Source of the DNA: CAZRGV01 sp964599655
GTDB taxonomy: Bacteria; Planctomycetota; Planctomycetia; Isosphaerales; Isosphaeraceae
Assembly (NCBI GenBank): GCA_964599655.1
Contig: CAZRGV010000004.1
Span: 1 to 64,000, forward strand
Length of the DNA: 64,000 bases
Reading direction: 5' to 3'
Both the position numbers and the translations under genes were made by a program. Below the pieces are notes generated by a model that did not search any database, was not told the DNA's origin, and was given only the letters and a program-made list of their open reading frames with translations. This document shows, one piece after another, positions 19,641 through 28,781 of the stretch; the first letter of the stretch is position 1, and every line of letters begins with the position of its first letter.

Positions 19641-22600
19641 GTGCCGCGGACTGTCTGGTCTCTGATCGTGACGCTTCTGCTGACTTTGCGGATCGTGGCC
19701 GCGTTCGGCGCGACGGGGGTGGGCGGGGACAACCCACCCACATCCTGGAGCACGATCCGCGTGCCGGGCGCCTGGGAAGAGGTCTCCGGCGCCCGATTCG
19801 CGGATCTTGACGGCTGTGCCTGGTACCGTTGTCGCGTACGGGTGCCCGAGCGATGGTGGGGCGAGGACCGAGCCTGGGCATCGAGTGACCTCGACGGATT
19901 ACCGGAGTTGGCCGATTTCGACCAAGTGGTGCTGGCGGAGTCGATAGAGCGGAAGGCCGCTGACGAGGAGGACGGACCGCTCTCGCCGAACGAAGCGCTC
20001 AAGCGATTCCGGGTGCCGCCCGACCTGCGGATCGAACAGGTGCTGGCCGAGCCGACCGTGCGACAGCCGGTCTCGCTCAGCTTCGATGAACGAGGGCGGC
20101 TCTGGGTCGTGCAGTACCTGCAGTATCCCGAACCAGCGGGCCTGAAGATGCTCAGCCGCGATGGCGTTTGGCGCATCGTGTACGACAAGGTATCGCCGCC
20201 GCCGCCGCACCACTTCCCAGGCAAGGACAAGATCACGATTCATGAGGATACTGACGGCGACGGCGCATTCGACCGGCACAAGACGTTCGTCGACGGATTG
20301 AACATCGTGACCGCAGTGGCGCACGGACGAGGCGGGGTCTGGGTCCTGAACCCGCCTTACCTCCTGTTCTATCCCGACCGCGATCGCGATGATGTACCCG
20401 ACGGCGATCCCGAAGTGCATCTCGAAGGATTCGGAATCGAGGACACGCATTCTGTTGTCAATAGCCTTCGATGGGGTCCGGATGGCTGGCTTTACGCGGC
20501 GCAGGGAAGCACAGTCAGCGGCGACGTGAAGCGGCCTTCCATGGACGACGTGCCCGTCCACTCGCTCGGTCAACTGATCTGGCGCTATCATCCCGAGACG
20601 AGACGATACGAGGTTTTCGCCGAGGGAGGCGGCAACGCCTTCGGTGTCGAGTTCGACGCGAAGGGCCGCGTTTTTTCAGGACACAACGGCGGCAACACGA
20701 GAGGATTTCACTACGTTCAAGGGGGCTACTACCAGAAAGGCTTCGACAAGCACGGGCCGCTCTCGAACCCGTACGCATTCGGCTACTTCCCCGCCATGAA
20801 ACATAACAACGTTCCACGATTCACGCACACATTTATCATCTATGAAGGCGGGGCACTGCCCGAGCCCTACGAGGGATGCCTGTTCGGGGTCGCTCCGTTG
20901 TTGAATCACGTCGTGCGAAGCGAGGTACGGCCTGACGGCTCGTCCATTCAGACAAGGGATATCGACCATCCGGTCACGACGAGCGATCCCTGGTTCCGCC
21001 CCGTGGATATCAAGACGGGCCCGGACGGAGCCCTTTACATTGCCGATTGGTATGATCATCAGGTCAATCATTATCGGAATCACGAGGGGCAGATCGACAA
21101 GGAGAATGGCCGGGTGTATCGGCTCGAAGCGGCGGAAGCCCGACCGCTCGCGCCGTTTGACCTGGCGAAATGCTCGACCGAGGAACTCGTCGCCTTGCTC
21201 GATCATAAAAACAAATGGTTCCGCCAAACCGCGTTGCGGATGCTGGGCGATCGCAAGGATCGTGCGGCCATTCCCCTGCTCTTCCGGAAGGTACGAGAGT
21301 CGACAGGTCAGCCCGCGCTGGAGGCCCTCTGGGGGTTGAACCTGAGCAACGGGTTCGATGACGCGGTCGCCCTGGAGTTTCTCAACCACGAGGATCCGTT
21401 CGTGCGGATCTGGACGGTCCGATTGCTCGGGGACGCCAGGCAGGTTTCACCAACAATCGCCGCGGCACTTGCGAAGCGCGCGAAGGTTGAGCCGAACGTC
21501 GAGACGCGAAGTCAACTCGCGAGCTCGGCGAGGCGATTGCCGGCGAACGACGCATTGCCGATCGTGCGGAACCTGCTGGCGCACGACGAAGACGCCGATG
21601 ATTCGCACCTTCCGTTGCTGCTCTGGTGGGCGATCGAAGCGAAGGCCGAGTCCGATCGCGCGGCTGTGGTGGCCTTGTTCCGCGATCGGTCGCTCTGGGA
21701 CCGAGCCATCATTCAGCAGACGATCGCCGAGCGCTTGATGAGGCGTTACGCAGCGGCCGGCGGCCGCGAGAACCTGCTGACCTGCGCGGAATTGTTGAAA
21801 ATGGCTCCCGGCGAGGACCATGCCCGGCGGTTGCTGACTGGATTGGAGACAGCGATGGCGGGCCCCGTCCTGACCGGACTACCCGTCGAGCTGGCGGAGG
21901 CGCTGGAAACCTATCAAGGCGGGTCGGTCCTTCTTGGCCTGCGGCAGGGGAAGCCCGAGGCCGTGGCGGAGGCGCTGAAGGTCATCGCCGACCCGAAGGC
22001 GGACAAGACCAGACAACTTCAGTATATCCAGATCTTTGGGGAAATTGACGAGCCGAAGTCGGTTCCTGTCCTGCTCGACCTGGTGCGTCAATCACCCGAC
22101 AACGTGCTTCGAGGCGCGGCCCTTGCCGCCTTGCAGCGATACCGGGACCCGAAGATTGGCACGGTCGTCCTCGAGTCCTTCTCCGAGATGACCGACGATG
22201 TGCGAAGCGAGGCCCTTGCCCTGCTGGCCAGCCGGGAGCTGTGGGCCAGAGAGTTGCTCGAAGCCGTCGGTACCGGGCGGATCAATCGGTCGAGCGTGCC
22301 GATCCCAATTGTTCAGCGGTTGCAGCGCTTTTCCAGCGAACAGGTGAAAGCACGCGTACGCAAGCTATGGCCCGAGGTACGACCGGCGACATCGGAGGAA
22401 TTGCAAGAGCGGATCGACCGCGCGATGGTGACGCTTCTGAAAGGGACGGGCGACCCGCGAGCGGGCCAGATGATCTTCAAAAACAAATGTTCGCAATGCC
22501 ACATGCTTTTTGGCGAAGGTGGCAAAGTCGGGCCGGATCTGACGGCGTACAAGCGAGGCGATACCGCGACGATGTTGCTGAGCATCGTGAATCCGAGCGC

Positions 22601-22862
22601 GGAGATTCGCGAGGGATACACCAACGTTCTGATCTCGACGCTTGACGGTCGTACCATCAATGGGATTCTGGTCGACCGGGACCGAGGCGTTGTGGTTCTG
22701 CGAACCGGCGAGGGGCGTGACGTGACGATTCGCGTCGACGAGATCGACGAAATCGAGGCCACACCGGTCTCGATCATGCCTGAGGGTTTGCTCAATGACT
22801 TAAACGATCAGCAGGTGCGTGACCTGTTTGCCTTTCTGCGGTCGACACAGCCTCCGAAATGA
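19641..22862 (+). CDS. PVC-type secreted dehydrogenase/HEAT-repeat/cytochrome c protein
   Basis: The 1073-residue product has the domain order of the planctomycete membrane-bound dehydrogenase family. A signal peptide is followed by a short fragment of a GH2-like sugar-binding domain (WSTIRVPGAWEEV, WYRCRVRVPERWW). A six-bladed propeller follows (FDERGRLWVVQYLQYP, EDTDGDGAFDRHKTF, GPDGALYIADWYDHQ), then HEAT repeats, and a C-terminal cytochrome c domain with haem motif CSQCH and a distal MPEGL segment. The GTG start at 19641 was chosen because GGGAG lies 8 nt upstream and a signal peptide follows. The sugar-binding domain appears shortened. It probably oxidises carbohydrate in the periplasm and passes electrons to its haem. 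GGT and D-aminoacylase genes follow closely. Confidence 0.85.
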   Translation: MPRTVWSLIVTLLLTLRIVAAFGATGVGGDNPPTSWSTIRVPGAWEEVSGARFADLDGCAWYRCRVRVPERWWGEDRAWASSDLDGLPELADFDQVVLAESIERKAADEEDGPLSPNEALKRFRVPPDLRIEQVLAEPTVRQPVSLSFDERGRLWVVQYLQYPEPAGLKMLSRDGVWRIVYDKVSPPPPHHFPGKDKITIHEDTDGDGAFDRHKTFVDGLNIVTAVAHGRGGVWVLNPPYLLFYPDRDRDDVPDGDPEVHLEGFGIEDTHSVVNSLRWGPDGWLYAAQGSTVSGDVKRPSMDDVPVHSLGQLIWRYHPETRRYEVFAEGGGNAFGVEFDAKGRVFSGHNGGNTRGFHYVQGGYYQKGFDKHGPLSNPYAFGYFPAMKHNNVPRFTHTFIIYEGGALPEPYEGCLFGVAPLLNHVVRSEVRPDGSSIQTRDIDHPVTTSDPWFRPVDIKTGPDGALYIADWYDHQVNHYRNHEGQIDKENGRVYRLEAAEARPLAPFDLAKCSTEELVALLDHKNKWFRQTALRMLGDRKDRAAIPLLFRKVRESTGQPALEALWGLNLSNGFDDAVALEFLNHEDPFVRIWTVRLLGDARQVSPTIAAALAKRAKVEPNVETRSQLASSARRLPANDALPIVRNLLAHDEDADDSHLPLLLWWAIEAKAESDRAAVVALFRDRSLWDRAIIQQTIAERLMRRYAAAGGRENLLTCAELLKMAPGEDHARRLLTGLETAMAGPVLTGLPVELAEALETYQGGSVLLGLRQGKPEAVAEALKVIADPKADKTRQLQYIQIFGEIDEPKSVPVLLDLVRQSPDNVLRGAALAALQRYRDPKIGTVVLESFSEMTDDVRSEALALLASRELWARELLEAVGTGRINRSSVPIPIVQRLQRFSSEQVKARVRKLWPEVRPATSEELQERIDRAMVTLLKGTGDPRAGQMIFKNKCSQCHMLFGEGGKVGPDLTAYKRGDTATMLLSIVNPSAEIREGYTNVLISTLDGRTINGILVDRDRGVVVLRTGEGRDVTIRVDEIDEIEATPVSIMPEGLLNDLNDQQVRDLFAFLRSTQPPK

Positions 22863-22936
22863 GTCGTCACACCGCGCCGAGCCCAGCGTGCGATGCGCGC
22901 CGGTCGCTTCGGAACGTAAGGACCAGGACCAGAGCC

Positions 22937-24616
22937 ATGACACGCCACGCCATTCGATCGATCGCTCTTATCTTGTTGTGCGTCGCGACCGCGCCGGGGC
23001 AGACGGCACGCGAGACGCGTCCAAGACCGACACGACCCGTCGAGTCGGCCACGCGCCGGTGGAATGCCTCGGGAACGAACGGCGCGGTCGTCGCGGGAGG
23101 TGCGGAGGCGGTCGAGGCGGGCTTGGGCGTGCTGAAAGAAGGGGGTAACGCCGTCGATGCCGCAGTGGCGACCTTGCTGGCCTTGAGCGTGACCGACGCC
23201 AACCAGTTCTGTTTCGGCGGCGAAGTTCCGATCCTGATCTACGACGCGCGGCGGCAGGTCGTCGAGGTGATCGCCGGTCAGGGTGCCGCGCCTCGGCTGG
23301 CGACGCGTGAATACTTTGAGGCGCGAGGGGGTATCCCCGGCCAGGGAATCGAGGCGGCCGCCGTGCCCGCGGCGCTCGACGCGTGCCTGACGGCTCTGGA
23401 TCGCTCGGGGACGTTGACCTTCGCCCAGGCGGCCGCGCCGGCACTCCGCATCCTCGACCGGCACGAACAGGCCTGGCACGCCGACCTGGCCCGCACGATC
23501 CGTCGGCTGATCGATGCCGAATCGTCATCGAACGACCGGAGGCGCGGGCTGCGGCTCGTCGCGGATGCATTTTATCGAGGGCCGATCGCTCGCGAGATCG
23601 ATGCCTGGTCCCGAACGCATGGCGGCTTGATTCGCTATCACGACCTGGCACGCCACGTGACTCACGTCGAAGAACCCGTCGCGATCGAGTACCGCGGCCA
23701 CACCATTTACAAGTGTGGCCCATGGACACAGGGCCCCTATCTCCTCGAAACCTTGCAACTCCTGGAAGGGTTCGACCTGAACGCCATGGGGCACAACCAG
23801 CCGGAGATGATTCACGTGACGGTCGAGGCCATGAAACTGGCTCTCGCCGATCGCGATACGTATTACGCAGATCCGCTCTTCGAGGACGTGCCTCTGGGGG
23901 CGCTGCTGTCGCCTGACTATGCGGCGATGCGCCGGACGCTGATCGATCGAAAGCACGCGTCGCTCGAGCAGCGCCCGGGAGATCCACGGAGTGGTAAGCC
24001 TTTGCTCTCGCATGTGAATCGTCGGCAAGGGATTTCCGGGCCGGCCCACGACACGACAACATGCCTGACGGCCGACCGCTGGGGAAACGTGGTGGCGGCG
24101 ACTCCGAGCGGCTGGTCGGGCGTGCTGGCGGGTGAGACGGGCGTCTGGCTCGGGTCGAGACTTCAGAGCTTCAACATATGGGACGGCCATCCCAACGTGA
24201 TCGAACCGGGCAAGCGTCCGCGCATCACGCTGACCCCGACCCTGGTGTTGAAGGAGGGGAAACCGGTGATCGCCGTGAGTGTCGCCGGGGGGGACGGCCA
24301 GGATCAGGTCACGCTTCAGATGCTCTTGAATCTGATCGATTTCGGGTTGTCACCCGTCGAGGCGGTCACGGTGCCGCGGTTCGTCACGAAGCAACTCGTG
24401 GGTTCGTTCCGACAGACTCCACCCGAACCGGGCGTTCTCGAGATCTACGCCGAGGTGGGAGAGGACGTGCTCGCCGCCTTGAAAGCGCGAGGTCATGTGG
24501 TGAAGACGCATCAACCGCCCCTCTGGCATCCCACCGTCATGCGATTCGACCCGTCGACTGGCCGGATTGACGCCGCGGGGGATCCAAAGGCCGCGCGACA
24601 TGCTGCTGCATACTGA
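22937..24616 (+). CDS. ggt: secreted gamma-glutamyltransferase family protein
   Basis: The 559-residue product has a signal peptide (MTRHAIRSIALILLCVATAPG) and the Ntn-hydrolase fold of gamma-glutamyltranspeptidases. Family motifs include AGGAEAVEAGLGVLKEGGNAV and VPAALDACLTAL. The likely autoprocessing/catalytic threonine lies in GPAHDTTTCLTADRWGN, where the enzyme would cut itself into large and small subunits. It cleaves gamma-glutamyl bonds of glutathione or related peptides in the periplasm. The ATG at 22937 is used because an in-frame upstream ATG (22859) overlaps the preceding stop and delays the signal peptide. It is 74 nt after the haem protein and 15 nt before the D-aminoacylase. 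Confidence 0.88.
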   Translation: MTRHAIRSIALILLCVATAPGQTARETRPRPTRPVESATRRWNASGTNGAVVAGGAEAVEAGLGVLKEGGNAVDAAVATLLALSVTDANQFCFGGEVPILIYDARRQVVEVIAGQGAAPRLATREYFEARGGIPGQGIEAAAVPAALDACLTALDRSGTLTFAQAAAPALRILDRHEQAWHADLARTIRRLIDAESSSNDRRRGLRLVADAFYRGPIAREIDAWSRTHGGLIRYHDLARHVTHVEEPVAIEYRGHTIYKCGPWTQGPYLLETLQLLEGFDLNAMGHNQPEMIHVTVEAMKLALADRDTYYADPLFEDVPLGALLSPDYAAMRRTLIDRKHASLEQRPGDPRSGKPLLSHVNRRQGISGPAHDTTTCLTADRWGNVVAATPSGWSGVLAGETGVWLGSRLQSFNIWDGHPNVIEPGKRPRITLTPTLVLKEGKPVIAVSVAGGDGQDQVTLQMLLNLIDFGLSPVEAVTVPRFVTKQLVGSFRQTPPEPGVLEIYAEVGEDVLAALKARGHVVKTHQPPLWHPTVMRFDPSTGRIDAAGDPKAARHAAAY

Positions 24617-24631
24617 GTTGAGGACATAATC

Positions 24632-26338
24632 ATGTCATTGAAAACGAACTGTTACTTGGTTGCGATCAGCGCGATGCTGGTTATCCCGCGACTCGGGAGT
24701 TCCGCTGCGTACGCGGCCGATCCCTACGACGTTATCATCCGTGGTGGCCAGATCGTCGACGGCACGGGAAATCCCTGGTATTTTGGCGATGTGGCGATTC
24801 GTGGTGATCGAATCGTGGCCATCGGACGGATCTCGCCGAACGAGCCGGCGGCCCGGGTGATTGATGCGCGTGGGATGATCGTGTCGCCTGGTTTTATCGA
24901 CATGCATTCTCATTCCGATTGGTTGCTCCTTGAGGACGGCGATGCCCAGGCGAAGATCCGACAAGGCGTGACGACCGAGGTTCTTGGCGAGCATTCTTCA
25001 GGCGGTCCGAACAAGGGGCGACGTTCACCGGTTGAAATGAAGATACGAGGCGAGGTCGTCCGGATCTCCACCCTGGGCGATTACCTTGACGCGCTGGATC
25101 GCTCCGGAATCGCCTTGAACGCGGCCTCGTACGTGGGACTGGGGAATCTCTGGGGTTGCGTGATGGGTGACTCGTTCGAGCATCCGTCGCCGTCACAATT
25201 CACCGAAATGAAAGCCCTTCTAGCCGAGGCGCTCGACGATGGCGCGTTCGGCCTTTCGACCATGCTGGCCAGCCCACAGGAGATGGTGGCGACAACCGAT
25301 GACCTGATCGACCTGGCAGGGGTCCTCCGGGAGCGAGGAGGGATTTTTTCGTCGCACATCCGGAACGAAGGGACCGAGGTGTTCGACGCCATCAAGGAGG
25401 CCATCGCGATTGGAGAGCGAGCCAAGGTTCCGGTCGATATCATTCATATCAAGATTGCCGACCAGCGTCTTTGGGGCCGGATGGGGGAGATCATCGACCT
25501 GATCGAGAAGGCCCGAGGACGGGGTGTGGACGTTCAGGCGAACATTTATCCCTATACAAGAGGCAATAACGATCTTGTAAGCATCATACCATCCTGGGCC
25601 CACGAAGGAGGTCGCGAGGCATTGCTCGCCCGGCTCAAGGATCCCGAGCAGAGGGCGAGGATGAAGAAGGACATTTTGAGCGGCCTGCCCGGCTGGTACA
25701 ACCATTACCTGGCGGTTGGCGGCGACTGGAGTCGCATGCTCATCAGCGCAAAGCTTTCCGAAAAGAACCGGGCCTTCCAGGGACAGACGATGGACAAGGT
25801 CCTGGAGGCAAGGTCGAAGGGCCGAAGCCCCGCACCCGACCCGCTCGACGAGTTGTTCGACCTGCTCATTGAGGAGAACGGCTCGGTTTCGACGATCTAC
25901 GCCCATCACACCGAGGCCGATCGCGACCGGGCGATGATGCAACCCTGGTGCTCGATCGGCTCGGACGGGTCCGCGTACGCCATCGAGGGCCCGCTGCGTC
26001 GAGGGCATCCCCACCCTCGCAACTTCGGGACGTTCCCGAGGGTGCTGGGTGTGTTCGTGCGAGAGCGGGGACTGCTTCGCCTGGAGGACGCGATTCGCAA
26101 AATGACCTCGCTGAACGCGAACAAGCTCGGTATTCGCGATCGTGGATTGTTGCGGCCCGGTCAGTACGCCGATGTGACCGTGTTCGATCCGAAGACCGTG
26201 ATCGATCGCTCAACGTATCTCGAACCGTTCCAATATTCAGAGGGCATCTTGTACGTAATCGTTAATGGCCAGGTGGTACTTGACCAGGGGAAACACACAG
26301 GCGCACGTCCGGGTCGGGCCTTGCGGCGCGGTCACTGA
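24632..26338 (+). CDS. secreted N-acyl-D-amino-acid deacylase (amidohydrolase superfamily)
   Basis: The 568-residue product starts with a signal peptide ending near AAYA. It then shows the D-aminoacylase pattern: DVIIRGGQIVDGTGNPWY, metal-binding GFIDMHSHSD, VDIIHIKIADQRLWGR and SIGSDGSAYAIEGPL with the catalytic-site aspartate. A C-terminal beta-sandwich region has GLLRPGQYADVTVFDP. The family hydrolyses N-acyl-D-amino acids or related dihydropyrimidinase-like substrates; export suggests action on peptidoglycan-derived or peptide material. It follows ggt by 15 nt and is probably co-transcribed. A block of rare A/T-ending codons occurs around 25555-25595. Confidence 0.9.
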   Translation: MSLKTNCYLVAISAMLVIPRLGSSAAYAADPYDVIIRGGQIVDGTGNPWYFGDVAIRGDRIVAIGRISPNEPAARVIDARGMIVSPGFIDMHSHSDWLLLEDGDAQAKIRQGVTTEVLGEHSSGGPNKGRRSPVEMKIRGEVVRISTLGDYLDALDRSGIALNAASYVGLGNLWGCVMGDSFEHPSPSQFTEMKALLAEALDDGAFGLSTMLASPQEMVATTDDLIDLAGVLRERGGIFSSHIRNEGTEVFDAIKEAIAIGERAKVPVDIIHIKIADQRLWGRMGEIIDLIEKARGRGVDVQANIYPYTRGNNDLVSIIPSWAHEGGREALLARLKDPEQRARMKKDILSGLPGWYNHYLAVGGDWSRMLISAKLSEKNRAFQGQTMDKVLEARSKGRSPAPDPLDELFDLLIEENGSVSTIYAHHTEADRDRAMMQPWCSIGSDGSAYAIEGPLRRGHPHPRNFGTFPRVLGVFVRERGLLRLEDAIRKMTSLNANKLGIRDRGLLRPGQYADVTVFDPKTVIDRSTYLEPFQYSEGILYVIVNGQVVLDQGKHTGARPGRALRRGH

Positions 26339-26352
26339 GTCGTGCGCGTCGC

Positions 26353-27171
26353 TCAATGTGTCCCGAATCTCTCGCGAAATCTCTGGGTGAAATGATAGAG
26401 CAGGATGCCCGCGGCGACTGCGACGTTGAGCGACTCGGCACCGGGGCGCATCGGGATTGTGATCCGACGGTCGCAACGGGAGACCCATTCGGGGCTCAGT
26501 CCGTGCCCTTCACTGCCGAGCAGCAGGGCGAAGCGGTCCGGGCGATCGGCCTGGTCGAGGGGCTCCGCGTCAGGATCGGTGACGGTGGCGGCGAACTGAA
26601 CGCCCCAGTCTTCGCGAAGGCGCTGGACATCGCGAACGAGATTATCGGAGACGATCACGGGCCGGTGGAGTGCCATGCCCATGGAGACGCGCAGCACACG
26701 TCTGGAAAGCGGGTCGGGACACTCGCGGCCCACGAGGATCGCGTCGATGCCGAAGACGTCGGCGATTCGAATGAGTGTTCCCAGGTTTTCCGGATTGTAG
26801 AGCTCGGGGCAGACGACAACGGTCGAGCGGGGCCCCGCGTGCTTCACGATCTCGGCGAGCTCTGGCCAGGGACGACGAAGCCCCGACGCGAGGACGCCTT
26901 GATGAAAGTTGAAGCCGACAAGGAGATGGATCAGGGAGTGTGGCACAACGTAGAGCGGTGTCTCATCGGGCAGGCGCCTCGCGATTCGCGACTGCTGCCG
27001 ATCAGTCACGAGCGCCGAGGTGATCGGGAATGGGCTTTGAAGTAATCGTTCAAAGAGCTTTTCCCCCTCGACCACAAACTGAGAACCTCGGCGCGTGAGG
27101 TTCGTCGTTTTGAGGTTGCGATATAATGCAATTCGTGGATCATTGAGATCGGTGACCGGAATGATTGCCAT
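26353..27171 (-). CDS. TrmH/SpoU family RNA 2'-O-methyltransferase
   Basis: The 272-residue product has an N-terminal RNA-binding L30e-like region (FVVEGEKLFERLLQS) and a SPOUT methyltransferase domain with the three knot motifs: NPENLGTLIRIADVFG, LLLGSEGHGLSPEW and IPMRPGAESLNVAVAAGI. The motif arginine and asparagine used for S-adenosylmethionine-dependent 2'-O-methylation are present. The target (rRNA or tRNA) cannot be stated. The ATG at 27169-27171 (MAIIPVTDLNDPRI) was preferred; another ATG 11 codons upstream is possible. It lies 124 nt downstream of the sulfatase gene on the same strand and is convergent with the D-aminoacylase. Confidence 0.93.
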   Translation of the reverse strand: MAIIPVTDLNDPRIALYRNLKTTNLTRRGSQFVVEGEKLFERLLQSPFPITSALVTDRQQSRIARRLPDETPLYVVPHSLIHLLVGFNFHQGVLASGLRRPWPELAEIVKHAGPRSTVVVCPELYNPENLGTLIRIADVFGIDAILVGRECPDPLSRRVLRVSMGMALHRPVIVSDNLVRDVQRLREDWGVQFAATVTDPDAEPLDQADRPDRFALLLGSEGHGLSPEWVSRCDRRITIPMRPGAESLNVAVAAGILLYHFTQRFRERFGTH

Positions 27172-27295
27172 GATGGGCCCGTTGCGAATCGTGCGCAAAG
27201 GCACGGCCGGGACGCACGCCCCGGCCGTGATCCAAAGAAAGACTCAGGACAACTCGCCGTGATCGCCCAGTCGCCAGGCCTCCGGTTGAGGCAAA

Positions 27296-28726
27296 TCAAA
27301 GCTGGCCAGGCGGCCGAACCCCCTCCCCTTTCTGGCCTGTGGCGGAGTCTCCGAGGTCACGGCGCGCCGCATCGGCAAGCTTCTTAAGGCGCTGGACAAC
27401 CTCGGGATGCTGGTCGGCGACGTTGGTGGTTTCACCGGGGTCGGACTGGAGATCGAACAGTTCGAGGCCGATCTTCTTTTGCGTGTAAGGACCGGGCTTG
27501 CCGCCCGAGCCCGGCTTGCCGGCCAGGCTGCGATACTCGTGCGGGAAGTGCAACTTCCAGCGTCCGCTGCGAATCCCCTGAAGCTCGCGTCCCCAGAAGA
27601 AGTAGAGCGCCTCGTGCGGTGATTTCGCGCCGGGTTGGCCGGAAATGAGCGGCCAGATGTCGAGGCCATCGATGTGTTCGGGAACGTTTCCTCCCGTGAG
27701 TCGGGCGATCGTCGGGAGGAGGTCGATGGTCATGGCGGGCTCGTGACAGACGGAGCCCGCGGGAATCTTGCCCGGCCATCGCATGATGCAGGGCTCGCGC
27801 TGACCGCCATCGAAGCTGGTGCCCTTGCCTTCGCGGAGCGGACGGGCCGAGCCGGCGTGATCGCCAAAGGAAAGCCAGGGACCGTTGTCGGACGTGAAGA
27901 TGACGAAGGTCTGTTCGTCGAGCCCGTTGCGTTTCAGGGCGTCGAGGATTTGCCCGACCGACCAGTCGAGCTCCATGATGACATCGCCGTACATTCCTTG
28001 CTTCGATTTGCCTTGGAACTTGTCGGAGACGTGCAGCGGTACGTGCGGCATACTGTGGGGAACGTAGAGGAAGAAAGGTTGATCCTTGTTCTTGTCGATG
28101 AAACGAACCGCTCGCTCCGTGTACCATGTGGTGAGATTGCGCTGATCGGGATTGAACTCGATGATCGACTCGCCTTCGAACAAGGGGAGATCAGGAAAGG
28201 ATTTGCTCGTCGGATGCTTCGGCCACATGTCGTTCGAGTAGGGAAGGCCGAAATAGTCGTCGAAGCCGTGGCGCGTTGGCAGGAACTGGGGTGAGTCGCC
28301 AAGATGCCACTTGCCGTAGATCGCCGTGGCGTATCCGAGGGGTTTGAGCACCTCGGGAAGGAGCGTTTCACTGGCGTTGATGCCCACCTTCGACTTCGGC
28401 CCCAGCGCGCCCAGGATCCCCACACGGTTGGAGTAGCAACCGGTCAGGAGGGCCGCGCGAGAGGCCGAGCAGACGGCCTGAGCGGCGTAGAAATCGGTGA
28501 ATCGCACGCCCTCACGCGCCATTCGATCCAGGTTGGGGGTCTCGAAACCTTCGGCGCCGAAACAGCCAACGTCGGAGTAACCCTGATCATCGGCGAAGAT
28601 GATCACCACGTTGGGAGGCCGCTTGTCCGCGTCGTCTCGAGCGGCCAGGGCCTTGTGAGCCGACGCGAGCAACACTCCTCCAAGGATGCAAGTGCAGGCA
28701 ACCGAACAAACGATGCGCTTCCTCAT
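27296..28726 (-). CDS. secreted sulfatase (formylglycine-dependent)
   Basis: The 476-residue product has a signal peptide (MRKRIVCSVACTCILGGVLL) and an alkaline-phosphatase-superfamily sulfatase domain. The N-terminal metal motif is NVVIIFADDQGYSDVG. The cysteine to be converted to formylglycine is in AVCSASRAALLTG, and FTSDNGPW supplies the second metal-site motif. The frame is open to 29041, but the ATG at 28724-28726 gives the signal peptide. It removes sulfate esters from sulfated glycans outside the cytoplasm. It is the last of three sulfatase genes running downstream of an FGE gene, 55 nt from the preceding one. Confidence 0.95.
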   Translation of the reverse strand: MRKRIVCSVACTCILGGVLLASAHKALAARDDADKRPPNVVIIFADDQGYSDVGCFGAEGFETPNLDRMAREGVRFTDFYAAQAVCSASRAALLTGCYSNRVGILGALGPKSKVGINASETLLPEVLKPLGYATAIYGKWHLGDSPQFLPTRHGFDDYFGLPYSNDMWPKHPTSKSFPDLPLFEGESIIEFNPDQRNLTTWYTERAVRFIDKNKDQPFFLYVPHSMPHVPLHVSDKFQGKSKQGMYGDVIMELDWSVGQILDALKRNGLDEQTFVIFTSDNGPWLSFGDHAGSARPLREGKGTSFDGGQREPCIMRWPGKIPAGSVCHEPAMTIDLLPTIARLTGGNVPEHIDGLDIWPLISGQPGAKSPHEALYFFWGRELQGIRSGRWKLHFPHEYRSLAGKPGSGGKPGPYTQKKIGLELFDLQSDPGETTNVADQHPEVVQRLKKLADAARRDLGDSATGQKGEGVRPPGQL

Positions 28727-28781
28727 GGGTGGAGAAATCCTCAAGGTAGTGCCGGGCGGTTCTCGCGCGACGGGTCGTTGG

